Of a stretch of 64,000 nucleotides of DNA, positions 30,691-42,346 are shown piece after piece. Numbering within the stretch: the first letter of the stretch is position 1; each line of letters opens with the position of its first letter. This stretch comes from Scilla litardierei (lineage: Eukaryota; Streptophyta; Magnoliopsida; Asparagales; Asparagaceae): NCBI GenBank assembly GCA_030789695.1, contig CM061135.1:110802301-110866300 (forward strand), read 5' to 3'. A model generated the notes under the pieces. That model was given only the letters and a program-made list of their open reading frames with translations. It did not search any database and had not been told where the DNA came from. Both the position numbers and the translations under genes were made by a program.

Positions 30691-32435
30691 GATCAAGAGT
30701 TTCCAATAGCAAAAGAAAATCTTACGATATTTACGGTGACTTCGGAAGGGATACAAATATGGGGAGTATGTGTTGGGTTTGATTTTGTTAGGGTGTGTGC
30801 AACCAATGATTATCACCACCTTTTCTATAACTCAACGTTTCGTCCGATCAGGGCACGAGAACGTCGGAAAGTATGGCGTTCAAGTATATAAAAGCGTGCC
30901 AAAGAATTAATCACGTGCAAATAGGGCGAAAAGATATAGAAATCAATGAATACGACACCCTCACTACGTCAACACCAACACGTATGAAGTGGATGTGCTA
31001 CGGTTGTGAGTTCATTAGGAGTTCATAATCGCTGAAATATCATGTCTTTCATATAACTCAACGCTTCACCCGGTCAAGGCGTGAAGGCGTCGGAAGATGA
31101 ATCGATACAAACTAGTCAAAATAGCCGTATACGTATCACTAGCAACCTTGATTTCATTAAACGATAAACGCAACAATAAGTTCAGATTAGTGAACATGAG
31201 TTGGCTAGCCTTGTCAGAGCCTAGCCATATGGGGTGTAAACAATATCGACAATAAGCAAATACCCAACAAATACGTTGTAGAAATCAATGTTACGAGCAG
31301 TTTTGACATGATAATAGGGCTAAAGACATGAAATTTAGCAAATAAATACTCCTAACTACATCACAACCATAGCACAAGGAGATTAGCCACGCATGGTGTA
31401 AAGAAAATCAGATTTCATAGCCAAATACATCGTTTTAATAGCCAAAAGACAATGAAATACACCAAATACGGGGTATAAGTTCAAGAATTTATCACCAAAT
31501 CTCCACTTTAGAACCCAAAACTCCCTGGAAAGTAGAAGAATAGCCTCTGGGATTTTTCAGAATTTTCCCCTGGAGAAATACGCACAGTAGCCGCTCCAAA
31601 AGTCCCAAAATACGCCAGCATACGCCCCAAAACCCTAGAAATACGCTTATATAATAGCATTGCGGGTTTGGGGCACTTAACGGGTTCGAAACCCGCTATC
31701 CAATACGCCAAAACCCAAACCCACGCAGCGGGTTGAATTCTGGCCGTCCGATCTTGGCGCGATCGTCTCTCCAAGCGCCACGTGTCCTCGCGGAGCGGAT
31801 CCGTGCCCGATTGCTTCATCGCCATCCGCATCCGATGCGGGGTAATTATACACCGTCCGATCAAAGTTTATCGGCTCAGATAGAGCCATGTTGCCGCTCG
31901 TGAATTCAAATTCGATTCGAATTCGTATTTGATCTGCGCCGTCCAATCGGATTCCTACGGTCCCGATGTTGCCACGTCGCCCGCATTATCGCCGCCTCAG
32001 CCCGCGTCATTCGCGCATTCTTGGCCGTTCGATCGCGATCGAACGGCCTCCAAAAATCCACGTTGCTGCTCGTCGTGCACCGTCGGATCTGAGCGGGAAC
32101 GGCTCTGATGCTACCACCGCTTGCGCCAAGATTCGTGCAAACTTATTTTAATTCCAATAAATGGTATTCTGCATTCAAAAATTCATAGAAATTAGCACAG
32201 ATCTCAGAAAAATACAAATAAATAGTCGTTGGAATCGTGAGATTGAGACGATGCTAGGAAAAATATAAAAATGCAGAAATACACAATCAAATTCACGTTT
32301 TGTGCACAAATAAAGTAATTTCTCCAATAAATGATGATATTAAAAATATGAATGTATTAGAGAACATTTAAGCATCATATGGGCACAAAATAGGACTAAT
32401 TAGGGGGTTAAATACGCAATATTCACTCCGAATCA
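30691..32435 (-). repeat. 3' LTR of D, inner fragment (1745 bp)
   Basis: It is nearly identical to 34926-36670. It contains the minus-strand TATA box (31646-31655) and a perfect 26-bp palindrome (32023-32048). It ends CCGAATCA beside the polypurine tract. Short open frames here are not genes. Confidence 0.92.
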
Positions 32436-32446
32436 CACCCCCCAAC
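32436..32446 (-). other. Polypurine tract of D
   Basis: On the minus strand GTTGGGGGGTG lies directly before the LTR start TGATTCGG. It is preceded by GACTAGCAAATCGCTA, a word I recall from Athila-type 3' ends. Confidence 0.8.
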
Positions 32447-33655
32447 TAGCGATTTGCTAGTCCCTAGCAAAAAGAGCGATAAATACGGATGAGTAATAAA
32501 ACAATAAGTTCTTTCAAATTGCTCATGGCATGGCTCAATAATACGCATTCCAACATGATCTTAACCATCAATATACACATCCATGAACCAAATCAATCAC
32601 ATGATAATTTCTCTAATTTAGTATGAATAAATAACATACAAGCATCGTTTTGCACAAGCGAAAGTATAACACGTCGATTTTCTCTAGTTTTCTTGTTTCC
32701 AAGGAATTGGCCTATCAAAAATAATCATTCAAGATTAATTTTTGTTCATGGGTAGTGAAGTTGCTTAGTATATTCACCATTCTCTTTTTCTTTAGTTCCA
32801 TGTAACGCGCATCAAGCAACATTCGCAGAAAAATGTATAACTTGGATCGCTCCATCAAATGAGTGAGGTTCCGGTCAATGGCTCTCATATCAGACGATAA
32901 TAGGGCATTTGGCCAAAAAGGAGCCCTCGGACTGTACTACTCGAGCCAACCAAGTTATTTATTAGTGACATACTTCATTCATTTATTTTCCTTCATTTTT
33001 CTTTTCTTTTTTTCTTTTCATAAGCAACTCAATACCCAATTTTTTTTGAACAAAGCATTAATAACCAAGACCAAATTCCTCTTCAACTCGAAGACTTTTC
33101 AAAAAAAAATCGTGTATACTCAAGCTTTTTCATCACATTAGCATGCATGAAATAAATTCAAACTACTTCGAGATATTAATCATGGCAATTGAAAATTTTT
33201 CATGAATAGCATATTAACGGTAATTCATGAAGGGAAAAAAATTAATTCAAGCCATAAACAATTAGCTAGAACTCAGCTAATGCATAATCATCCGCATTTA
33301 AGGTATACGAAGGAGTTTAAAATGGTGAGATTGGTGGTTCATTCTTTCCTTATGCCATGCTTTTGAAAAAAAAATCCTAAGGTCTCATACACACAGCCCA
33401 ACTAAAGATGGACATTGTCCTCAATGTCGAAAGGGGGTACGAGTTTATTCAAAGCAAACAACCTAGAAAGCATATAAAAATCTACACTACTGGAAAGAAC
33501 ACACCATGTTCAAATGGCGGATCCTGGATCTTTAATGGTGGAGGAAGTTGTTCAATTTGTTCCTTGCGCTCCTCGGCGATTATTCTTCCTCCTTTAGCTA
33601 AATTGGACCCCAGCAACGTAACTCCCAGCATCTCTATAATCTGGTCACATGTATC
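32447..33655 (-). other. 3' non-coding module of D
   Basis: On the minus strand this holds CATTGAGGACAATG (33410-33426), a purine-rich AAAAGAAAAG tract (32985-33025), then AT-rich sequence to the polypurine tract. It parallels the 3' modules of A and C. No gene is supported. Confidence 0.65.
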
Positions 33656-34612
33656 CTACAAGAGATGAGTCACGTCAATCCACTTTAGTTCTAAACCTTT
33701 TCCAATGAAAATATTCCAAATGTAGTCATCAAAATAAGTAAAATAAAATAAAGCTTGGTGATGACTACTCCCTGAAAAATGTGCACTACTCTCGGTATGA
33801 AGCTCAGTTAATGTGGAGAGGGATAAATGATTTTGGGAAAAAACTGAGGGGGAAGATGGTTCGGGACCAATAGTGACGATCTTTGAACTCATGTCCCTTG
33901 TCGTTTCCTCCTCCTGTTGATCCAAAATTGCTAGTTCGTCCTCTCTTTTGCACACACTTCCTGCCATGTCAATGTGTTCCTTCGTGACTTCATTGTGACA
34001 TGGCTCGCTCGGTATACCTGCAATAGAAGATAAACTCACATTAGATTCTGGAAATTGAATTTCAAAAGATTTATTTTCTTCTAAGCAAGTGGAAATCAGC
34101 TTAAGATTTTCAATAGATTGCTGAATCTGCCGGCTCCGAGCAAGGAAGTTTTCTTGGAATTGATGGGATGTAGCCTCCTGTGTCTGAATGAGCAAGTGAA
34201 CTTCCTCTTTCAAGCTCTGCAAAGGTACGTCTACGCTTTGCTCCCCTTGATCAAAGTTTGAAGGCTCCGTTGAATCGCACTGTGAAGTCTCTTTCATGAT
34301 TTCTTCGTTCTCTTGTAAAGACTCCATGTAATTCCACGCCTCTGTCGGCATCATGACTCCCAAGAATTCCTGCAGCTGTGGTCGTAGTCCACCTAGGAAG
34401 GACTCCATAAGCTCTTTCTTTGTAAACCCATGCTGCGGATAGCTCGATATTATGTCTGTAAACCTCCTCCAGGCCTGAAAGAAAGTTTCACAATCATTCT
34501 GATTAAAACCAACGATCTTGAGCTTCTCCATCCTATGTTTATGGGCCTTATAATATTCTGCATCATACAAATTATTCGTGCAATAGAATTTCATGTATTC
34601 CATATACTCCAT
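33656..34612 (-). CDS. Gag-like protein of D (318 aa)
   Basis: This is an intact open frame from ATG at 34612. Residues 35-105 carry the retrotransposon gag core: F-F-Q-A-W-R-R-F-T-D, then F-T-K-K-E-L-M-E-S-F-L-G-G-L-R-P-Q-L, and E-A-W-N-Y-M-E-S-L. The rest is acidic, glutamine-rich and partly coiled-coil-like (residues 130-190), with no zinc knuckle and no protease. It starts about 110 bp after the PBS, as expected for gag. Being uninterrupted while pol is absent, it may be the only protein this element contributes, perhaps packaging its RNA with partner proteins from a helper; that is inference. Confidence 0.78.
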   Translation of the reverse strand: MEYMEYMKFYCTNNLYDAEYYKAHKHRMEKLKIVGFNQNDCETFFQAWRRFTDIISSYPQHGFTKKELMESFLGGLRPQLQEFLGVMMPTEAWNYMESLQENEEIMKETSQCDSTEPSNFDQGEQSVDVPLQSLKEEVHLLIQTQEATSHQFQENFLARSRQIQQSIENLKLISTCLEENKSFEIQFPESNVSLSSIAGIPSEPCHNEVTKEHIDMAGSVCKREDELAILDQQEEETTRDMSSKIVTIGPEPSSPSVFSQNHLSLSTLTELHTESSAHFSGSSHHQALFYFTYFDDYIWNIFIGKGLELKWIDVTHLL

Positions 34613-34724
34613 TTCTTAAAGAGAAAACAAAAAATAAAATAAAAAAATCCTAGACTATAAGATGGAAGGATCTCACCGAATGTTCCTCCAAAAGAACTGA
34701 AATCGTAGATCGCAAGTATTGTTA

Positions 34725-34742
34725 TCCCCGGCAACGGCGCCA
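34725..34742 (-). other. Primer binding site of D, exact tRNA-Asp complement
   Basis: The minus strand reads TGGCGCCGTTGCCGGGGA, six bases (AGTTTT) after the 5' LTR. Spacer and PBS equal those of element C. Confidence 0.93.
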
Positions 34743-34748
34743 AAAACT

Positions 34749-36670
34749 TGCCTCGTCTCAAATGATGTGAGAACTACTCCCAAGCGCAGGAGATCGTGCA
34801 AGTAATATCCTGGTGAGTCCATGTATCGAATCCACGGGACAACTGACCTGCAAAACTACTAACGTCAATCTGTAAAGAGTAATAATACGATGAGAACCAA
34901 CCACCTATCAAACACAAAGATATAGGATCAAGAGTTTCCAATAGCAAAAGAAAATCTTACGATATTTACGGTGACTTCGGAAGGGATACAAATATGGGGA
35001 GTATGTGTTGGGTTTGATTTTGTTACGGTGTGTGCAACCAATGATTATCACCACCTTTTCTATAACTCAACGTTTCGTCCGATCAGGGCACGAGAACGTC
35101 GGAAAGTATGGCGTTCAAGTATATAAAAGCGTGCCAAAGAATTAATCACGTGCAAATAGGGCGAAAAGATATAGAAATCAATGAATATGACACCCTCACT
35201 ACGTCAACACCAACACGTATGAAGTGGATGTGCTACGGTTGTGAGTTCATTAGGAGTTCATAATCGCTGAAATATCATGTCTTTCATATAACTCAACGCT
35301 TCACCCGGTCAAGGCGTGAAGGCGTCGGAAGATGAATCGATACAAACTAGTCAAAATAGCCGTATACGTATCACTAGCAACCTTGATTTCATTAAACGAT
35401 AAACGCAACAATAAGTTCAGATTAGTGAACATGAGTTGGCTAGCCTTGTCAGAGCCTAGCCATATGGGGTGTAAACAATATCGACAATAAGCAAATACCC
35501 AACAAATACGTTGTAGAAATCAATGTTACGAGCAGTTTTGACATGATAATAGGGCTAAAGACATGAAATTTAGCAAATAAATACTCCTAACTACATCACA
35601 ACCATAGCACAAGGAGATTAGCCACGCATGGTGTAAAGAAAATCAGATTTCATAGCCAAATACATCGTTTTAATAGCCAAAAGACAATGAAATACACCAA
35701 ATACGGGGTATAAGTTCAAGAATTTATCACCAAATCTCCACTTTAGAACCCAAAACTCCCTGGAAAGTAGAAGAATAGCCTCTGGGATTTTTCAGAATTT
35801 TCCCCTGGAGAAATACGCACAGTAGCCGCTCCAAAAGTCCCAAAATACGCCAGCATACGCCCCAAAACCCTAGAAATACGCTTATATAATAGCATTGCGG
35901 GTTTGGGGCACTTAACGGGTTCGAAACCCGCTATCCAATACGCCAAAACCTAAACCCACGCAGCGGGTTGAATTCTGGCCGTCCGATCTTGGCGTGATCG
36001 TCTCTCCAAGCGCCACGTGTCCTCGCGGAGCGGATCCGTGCCCGATTGCTTCATCGCCATCCGCATCCGATGCGGGGTAATTATACACCGTCCGATCAAA
36101 GTTTAGCGGCTCAGATAGAGCCATGTTGCCGCTCGCGAATTCGAATTCGATTCGAATTCGTATTTGATCTGCGCCGTCCGAACGGATTCCTACGGTCCCG
36201 ATGTTGCCACGTCGCCCGCATTATCGCCGCCTCAGCCCGCGTCATTCGCGCGTTCTTGGCCGTTCGATCGCGATCGAACGGCCTCCAAAAATCCACGTTG
36301 CTGCTCATCGTGCGCCGTCGGATCTGAGCGGGAACGGCTCTGATGCGGCCACCGCTTGCGCCAAGATTCGTGCAAACTTATTTTAATTCCAATAAATGGT
36401 ATTCTGCATTCAAAAATTCATAGAAATTAGCACATATCTCAGAAAAATACAAATAAATAGTCGTTGGAATCGTGAGATTGAGACGATGCTTGGAAAAATA
36501 TAAAAATGCAGAAATACACAATCAAATTCACGTTTTATGCACAAATAAAGTAATTTCTCCAATAAATGATGATATTAAAAATATGAATGTATTAGAGAAC
36601 ATTTAAGCATCATATGGGCACAAAATAGGACTAATTATGGGGTTAAATAAGCAATATTCACTCCGAATCA
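34749..36670 (-). repeat. 5' LTR of D (1922 bp, intact)
   Basis: On the minus strand it starts TGATTCGGAGTG and ends GAGACGAGGCA. The TATA box is at 35881-35890 (ATTATATAAG on the minus strand), and the 26-bp palindrome is at 36258-36283, upstream of it. Confidence 0.93.
36258..36283. repeat. Perfect 26-bp palindrome in LTR D
   Basis: GGCCGTTCGATCG is followed at once by its exact reverse complement CGATCGAACGGCC. The copy in the other LTR (32023-32048) is also perfect, although the surrounding bases differ at several sites. Confidence 0.95.
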
Positions 36671-36674
36671 CTCT

Positions 36675-37034
36675 CCGACCTTTCAGCCAAGGCACCATGG
36701 ATTAGCTCCACGGGGTCGTTTTACGAGAGTGGTGTCTCATAGTTCTTGTCCTTCCCTCGACTCCCGTACCACTGACGCTCATCTGACTGTGTTGGAGGAC
36801 TCGACTTCTTTCCTTCGGTGGGATTTCAATGCCTTCATCTGCTCGACAGCCACCTATCAAGAGAGAGTCGAGGCAGATCTAGCGTCTATCATAGACCTAC
36901 TACGGACACTGGGCCCACCTCTCATGATCCTAGGTCATGCCCCTCCACCTAGGCCAGCCCCTATCTCGACTATAGCACCACTCAGCGCCCCCACACTCTC
37001 AGGCTTCTGCAGGGCCTGCCACTTCTACCTCTGA
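36675..37034 (+). pseudogene. Accessory protein of C, C-terminal part
   Basis: The reading frame interrupted by D at 23565 continues here in phase when one CTCT copy is removed. It shows R-H-H-G-L, then L-R-W-D-F-N-A-F and E-A-D-L-A-S-I-I-D-L-L-R, a likely short coiled coil. It ends in a proline-rich tail with a stop at 37034. The phase match supports D having inserted into a once longer ORF. Confidence 0.65.
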
Positions 37035-38905
37035 GTTGGTCGCCACAGTCGTTTCCACTTCAGTCGTCGACACACCCACTTCTGCACCAGTCGAGACTGC
37101 TATTGTCCTATTTTCAGCTGTGCCTGTCACCACCACTTCTGATCTCCCAGCCGACCCAGCTGTCGTGCCACATCCAGCTTCCACCCTCCCTGCTCTATAG
37201 CAGGGGGACCCATCACCACCTCCAGAGGGTAGTGCCCATGCTTGATGATGTCCGTCCACTTTTTGTTGTCCTTCCCTCACCTCATTTTGTGCACATCTGT
37301 CTTTTCGGGGCCCTAGCCTTTCACAACTTGGGGGAGGACCTTCCATGCATCATCACATGCATTTGCATCATCTCTTTATCATTGCATCATATCACGTTTT
37401 CTTTCCTCTGCACAGTTTTATTTTCTATTCCTTTTCTATCCCCTCACCCACCCACCCTCTCTAGCATCATTTCTTGCATACCAGCGTCTTCTCAGCAGTG
37501 AGGACATTGCTACGTTTAGCTTGGGGGATGAGCGCTATCGCTTTATTTTTCATTCTCTTTTATATTTTCTTTCATTTTTTTCACCTTTTTACTTTACTTT
37601 TCCACCCATTTTCCACCTTTTTCATCTTTTTTCTTATTCAGCATCACGTTTTCCACTTTTTGCCATGCTTGCATGCCTATTTTCATTTTCTTAATTTCTT
37701 CGCTTTTCTTCCTCTTAGCTAGAATTGTTCTGCTTGATGATACTTCTCATAGCTCTTAGTAGATACTCACGATGTTTATATCTGTTGACATGCTATTTAG
37801 GTTAGTCTTAGTTTTACTATTTATATGATGGCATATTCTCTTGCTGATCTTTCTAATTTAATGCCTGATATGAATTGAAATTGAACACATGAAATAGTAT
37901 CTAGTACGTTCTCTGTTGGGTAATGCACCTAGGTTCACGCATCATTAGTACATTTGGAGCACCTGTTTGTTATCTTATCCACTTCTGTTTGCATGCCTGA
38001 TATTATTGTGCTTAACTGCATGCTTTCAATATTCATTGAGATGAATGAAAATATCCATGCTAGCTATGAGTTTAGTTAGAGTATTATCACATTGAATCGT
38101 TGTGCACCTCTGATGAGTGAACCGAGCGATCTATTATTTTTCTTCTCCACATATCTTTATGATTCTCAACATATCATTTGGTTTCACCCCCCTACAGCTA
38201 TTTCTACAGTATCTACTTCCCAAAATCCCAAAAGAAAAAGATAGCTTCCAAATAAAAAGAAGAAGAGAAAAAGAAAGAAAAAGGAAAGAAAATTCATATC
38301 CCTTTATTAGAAGCTACTACAAATACTTGGGAAAATACAAAAATTTCCATATCATATTCATAGATGTGACGCCTTAAGCTAAGTTTGGAAGGTGAACCAA
38401 TAAATCATATGAGTGAGTATGACATTAGAGTGAAGATGGTGCACAACGGGGAGATTCGATAATGCTTAAACTTTACAAAATATTTTAGTTTTGGATGTTT
38501 TTCATGATCTGAAGTTGATATTTGAATGACATGATCTTTTTCCATTCTCTACTGCATGTTGTTGTGATCTCTTTGTGCTCCACTTGTAACTATTGATTGA
38601 AAAAGTGCATTGCTAACTCTTTTTATGCTAGACTCTATAGATTGAATGAAATTGATATGAGTTGATGGCATGATTTTAGAATATCCCTACTTTTGCCTTT
38701 ATTGCATGCTATCCATATGATTAGTAAGACTTGAGAATACTATTAGCATGTGTTTTATTATTCAAAGGATCGTGATATACTGCTGAGGCTTGAGATCTGA
38801 TTGAACATTCTAGCACCCCCTTCCATCTTTTACCTTTTTTATTTTCTTTTGTTTATCGCCCGGCATACCTAGTATTCGTCTTCCTCGAGAATGAGTAAGA
38901 GGTAA
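37035..38905 (+). other. 3' non-coding module of C
   Basis: It contains GAGGACATTGCTACG plus TTTAGCTTGGGGGATG (37499-37530), long T-rich stretches, an A/G-rich tract (38216-38300) and a second CCTCGAGAATGAGTAAGAGG before the polypurine tract. I see no gene; short frames are T-rich low complexity. Confidence 0.65.
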
Positions 38906-38918
38906 GCTTGGGGGATTT
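38906..38918 (+). other. Polypurine tract of C
   Basis: AAGCTTGGGGGATTT directly precedes the LTR start TGAAGTGTC, as in element A. Confidence 0.78.
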
Positions 38919-40675
38919 TGAAGTGTCTATATTTTCTATCTTTTCACAGCATCATTCCATTGCATTTCATGTCATATCTGCATCCAAATCCCGCATTTTC
39001 TTACGATACTGCAATTCTAATGCTATATTCGAGTTTCGTAGAGTTTTGTGGATTTTCATGGATTTTGGAGCAATTCGAAACCACTTTCGGATGTGGACAC
39101 ATCCAGCATGCCCGCGAGCCCATTGGCAAGGCTCTACAGGAGTTTGCCGAGGTTCAAAAGCCTATGGGATGAGTGGAGGAGGATCTGGCAAGAGGAAAGT
39201 GTTGTTCTGGATTTTTCCCAGGCGACTCGACCGAGCAGCGTAGGCTACTCGATCGAGCTGATATACGAAGCCCAACAACTGATACATGAGCGCATCCTAC
39301 TCGACCGAGTAGCGTGGTGACTCGGTCGAGCCGTTTCTATTTTTAAAGATCGATTCCATCAACATCCTGCTCGACCGAGCAGGACTTACTCGACCGAGCC
39401 AGCAGGCGACTTGACTGAGCAAGGCCTACTCGGGCCAAGTAGGCAGAGCGACACTTTTTAAAGGGGCCCGATCCACTAACAGACTCGACCGAGCAAGCGG
39501 GCTGCTTGACCGAGTAGCCCAGATCCCTTCATCCGAGCAAAGAGCAGTGAATGCGCCTGCTCGACCGAGCAGGCGCTACTCGACCGAGTCACTGACTCGG
39601 TCGACCACAAGCGAGCGCAGACTCCAGAATTTGAAGTTAATTTCATGGGCCCAGCGAAGGCTGGAGGAGTCGATTTTGGAGACGAAGATGAGTCTTTTAT
39701 TATCGTTTTTTAATTGAGTTTGGGGAAGAGAGGAGATCGAAAAACCATTGTAGATCTAGATCTAGGTTTTGAGAATTGAATTATTTGTGGAGAAAGATTA
39801 AGTTTTTGCTAATTCTTTTGTCTCAGAATCGGCTGGAATTCTTGGATCCCTATTGGCTGTCATTCTTCCTCATTTTCGGTACGCAATTTATTTATTTCTA
39901 GCTCGATTCAATTGCTATGATGTTTTCTTCGATAAAAATTGCATTTTTATTCGTCGTAATCGATATGTGTGAGTAGTCTCCCCTAGTGTTGATGGGTTAG
40001 CCCTAAGACCCTAGGAAAGAGATGCAGACCTGGATCTCTAGGTTGTATTAGAAATAAAGGGGAGTATTTCAATCGATTCATCCGAATCCCTAGGAGAACT
40101 CGTACTGAGATCATGCCCATGGTCGATGGAATTGATGAGCTTAAAGAGTATCTTTAGGATTTAAATAGGGAATTAGTGGATCCAACAAAGACTCGTGATC
40201 ATGCCTGGCTCGTGCCTTGAGGGGATCCACCGACGAACTATATCGCTTCATTGAAGGCTACCACCATTGCGTCAATGAGAGCCACAGAGATACCTCGAAA
40301 TTTTAACCCATGAGAGTGGTATGAGTTGAGAGATCAACCCCCCTAAATCCAATGCAACGTAAAGATCTCGTTCTAACATCAACCTCCGACGGTCTTAGCG
40401 GTGATCCTTGAGTCCCTAGTTTCTTTTATTATCGAACCAACAATACCATCACCACCAATATTCTCTAACCGACTGCTATCTCACCCTAAGATCTAAAAAT
40501 AATCTGAGACCCCAATACATTATCACTATCCCTGTGGGATTCGACAATCTTCTATACTATAAGTTGACACCGTCCGCTTGCGGATAGAGCCCAGAGCTGA
40601 CACCTAGGAACCACACTACGCCTAGCGACTGTGATACCTCTAGGTGGTATTTAGGTGTAAGTTCGGGGTACGTCA
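38919..40675 (+). repeat. 3' LTR of C (1757 bp)
   Basis: It starts TGAAGTGTCTATATTTTC and ends GGTACGTCA. The second 1 kb equals the truncated 5' LTR at 7859-8889. U3 holds the CTCGACCGAG array (39224-39605). I could not settle on a TATA box; TTTTTAAAGGGG at 39456 is a weak candidate. Confidence 0.87.
39224..39605. repeat. CTCGACCGAGCAG palindrome array in U3 of C
   Basis: About twelve copies of CTCGACCGAG or CTCGGTCGAG with the trailing CAG/TAG occur, frequently as a pair with about 8 bp between (for example 39299-39334 and 39368-39398). It is the same word as in the two internal blocks of C. Confidence 0.92.
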
Positions 40676-41945
40676 CCAGCCACCCTCTCCTCCACCATCT
40701 GTTCTGCTCGATGAGTTTCTCCTTGCTCAGATGTGTGACCACGTTTCAATGCTCGAAACGCAAGTTTCCAACATAGATAAGATGCTCTTGCTTCTCCTTG
40801 AACTTCTGTATAAGTCATTCCTGCTTCACGGATTTCCAATTACGACCGCCCTCCAGGCCAAGTTTCCTCCTTCTGAGGATTCTACCCGTTCTGATGTCCC
40901 TCCTCCTCCAGGCTTTGACCCTCTGTCTATGATGTTCATCGCTTTGTGCTTGATCACGTAGAGCCTCCTTCTGCTGGTGTGTCTTCATCGAAGAGGAAGG
41001 CTCATGTGAACCCGACTCGTCGCTCCACCAGATTGATGTTACATCGTCTGGTCGCCCTTCAGACCCATCTGTCATCCAAATTGACTGAGCTGACTAATGC
41101 TGCTCTGGATAGACTCACCATAGGATTTTTTTTGTTGTTATTTTGGTTGGAGTGTCTGTCTATATCTTTGTATTTTTGTGCTGATGTATGGATGATGTAT
41201 GTATAACGTTCATATATTTTTGATGTACTTGGAGTTGTGGTTACATTTTGTACTCCATGTAAATTTTGGATTATATATATGATGTTTCTTTTATGCTGCT
41301 TCACACATTGTCTCATGGTTATAAGCTAATTGTGTGAATAGTGTGATATTGTCTATTTGTATGCTATATCATATACATGATGTACTGTGAGACGTTTTTC
41401 TCATTTGCATTGAAATGTTGATATTGGATTCTTGTTCCTTTAGGCAACTAAGATTTCTTGTGTTTTATGAGTTTTTGCTATGTATGTCAATGAGATGCCC
41501 CTTTCTTGATTAGTTTTTTTCCGATTATGTGTTGGCATCATATTTGATATACATCATATCTTTAGACTCTCATTATAGTTTTAGTACTTATTTAGCACGA
41601 TTGTTGTTGTTATTCTACTCCCACTTTTTGGATAATGCCATAAGGGGAGAGAAATAAACATATCATAATGTTTGTGCTAAGTACATTCTAATTCTAAACT
41701 TGAATCTAAGATTGAAGTTGCTTTAGATTCAGGAGGAGTAAGATATAATGAATTTGGATTATAGAATCCTAGATGTCAAGTTTTCATGAAAATCATTTCA
41801 TTCATTCTTATCTTACATACTTGCTTCATTTGATCAATAGATGCCCTTATATTCATTGACTAACTTGATTGGCATCTATTAGGGGGAGTAAGTTTTCTTT
41901 AAGCACAATTATTTATCTTTTTGTTTTTGTTTGTTTGTCATCATC
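40676..41945 (+). other. Element G: 3' internal remnant of a SIRE-type copia element
   Basis: It joins directly to the end of LTR C. A degraded ORF (about 40676-41205, two frames) encodes a Pro/Ser-rich part, a heptad-like L-E-T-Q-V-S-N-I-D-K-M-L segment, a basic stretch and a strongly hydrophobic end (I-G-F-F-L-L-L-F-W-L), possibly a membrane segment. I do not recognise the product, but the 3' position fits the extra ORF of SIRE/Maximus elements. The rest has several AGGGGGAG words (41641, 41880, 41950), typical of these 3' ends. Confidence 0.6.
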
Positions 41946-41959
41946 AAAAAGGGGGAGTA
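41946..41959 (+). other. Polypurine tract of G
   Basis: AAAAAGGGGGAGTA directly precedes the LTR start TGTTGAGTATTGG. Confidence 0.85.
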
Positions 41960-42346
41960 TGTTGAGTATTGGACTTCTCCATACTTACTGTTAATGATGA
42001 GCAAACATAAATACTTTTGACTAATCCGATATTTGCAGTTAATCCATTGCCTAAGAATATCATGAAGATCAATTAGCAATGGATGTCACTCAAAGATCAA
42101 TGAAAGCAAGAAACGTAGATTGGATGATCAAAGATGGTGATTGAATCTCCTGGAAGACTTCAAGCTTATACTTTGGTTAGAAGAGAGAGTTCTACTTAAT
42201 GTAATTTTCTTTTTCTCTTCTAGTATGTAGCTTAGAAGTAGAACTATGTTGGAGCAGACACACATCTTCATTTTCATAGGAAATCAGTAGATCGCTTTTC
42301 CTTAGAACCCAATTCATAATTATCAAGAATGTGCATGTTGTGATTT

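Larger units (their letters stand above)
23566..36670 (-). mobile_element. Element D: gag-only LTR retrotransposon, minus strand
   Basis: The LTRs are 1922 bp each: 34749-36670 is the 5' LTR, and 23566-23742 plus 30691-32435 is the 3' LTR. The internal region is only 2.3 kb, with exact tRNA-Asp PBS, a gag ORF and a polypurine tract. There is no pol, as in the described TR-GAG class (LTR elements with only GAG). The four bases CTCT flank both ends (23562-23565 and 36671-36674), a short or partly decayed target-site duplication. By eye the LTRs differ at about 20 positions, many CpG or C/T changes, so D is younger than C. F interrupts its 3' LTR. Confidence 0.85.
7859..40675 (+). mobile_element. 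Element C: Athila-like element, interrupted by E, a hAT element and D (with F)
   Basis: Removing E (with one TSD), the hAT element (with one TSD) and D leaves roughly 11 kb. That sequence is a truncated 5' LTR, exact tRNA-Asp PBS (8896), gag, aspartic protease, a palindrome-bearing spacer, accessory ORF, 3' non-coding module, polypurine tract and 3' LTR (38919-40675). No reverse transcriptase, RNase H or integrase motif is present anywhere in the C-derived sequence. C is the oldest layer of this nest, because everything else in 10-36.7 kb sits inside it. It would need a helper for reverse transcription and integration. Confidence 0.8.

Noticed and set aside
40676..41205. Possible host gene with a membrane segment
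   Set aside because: The frame is broken and lies upstream of a polypurine tract and LTR, so it fits the 3' ORF of a SIRE-type element better.
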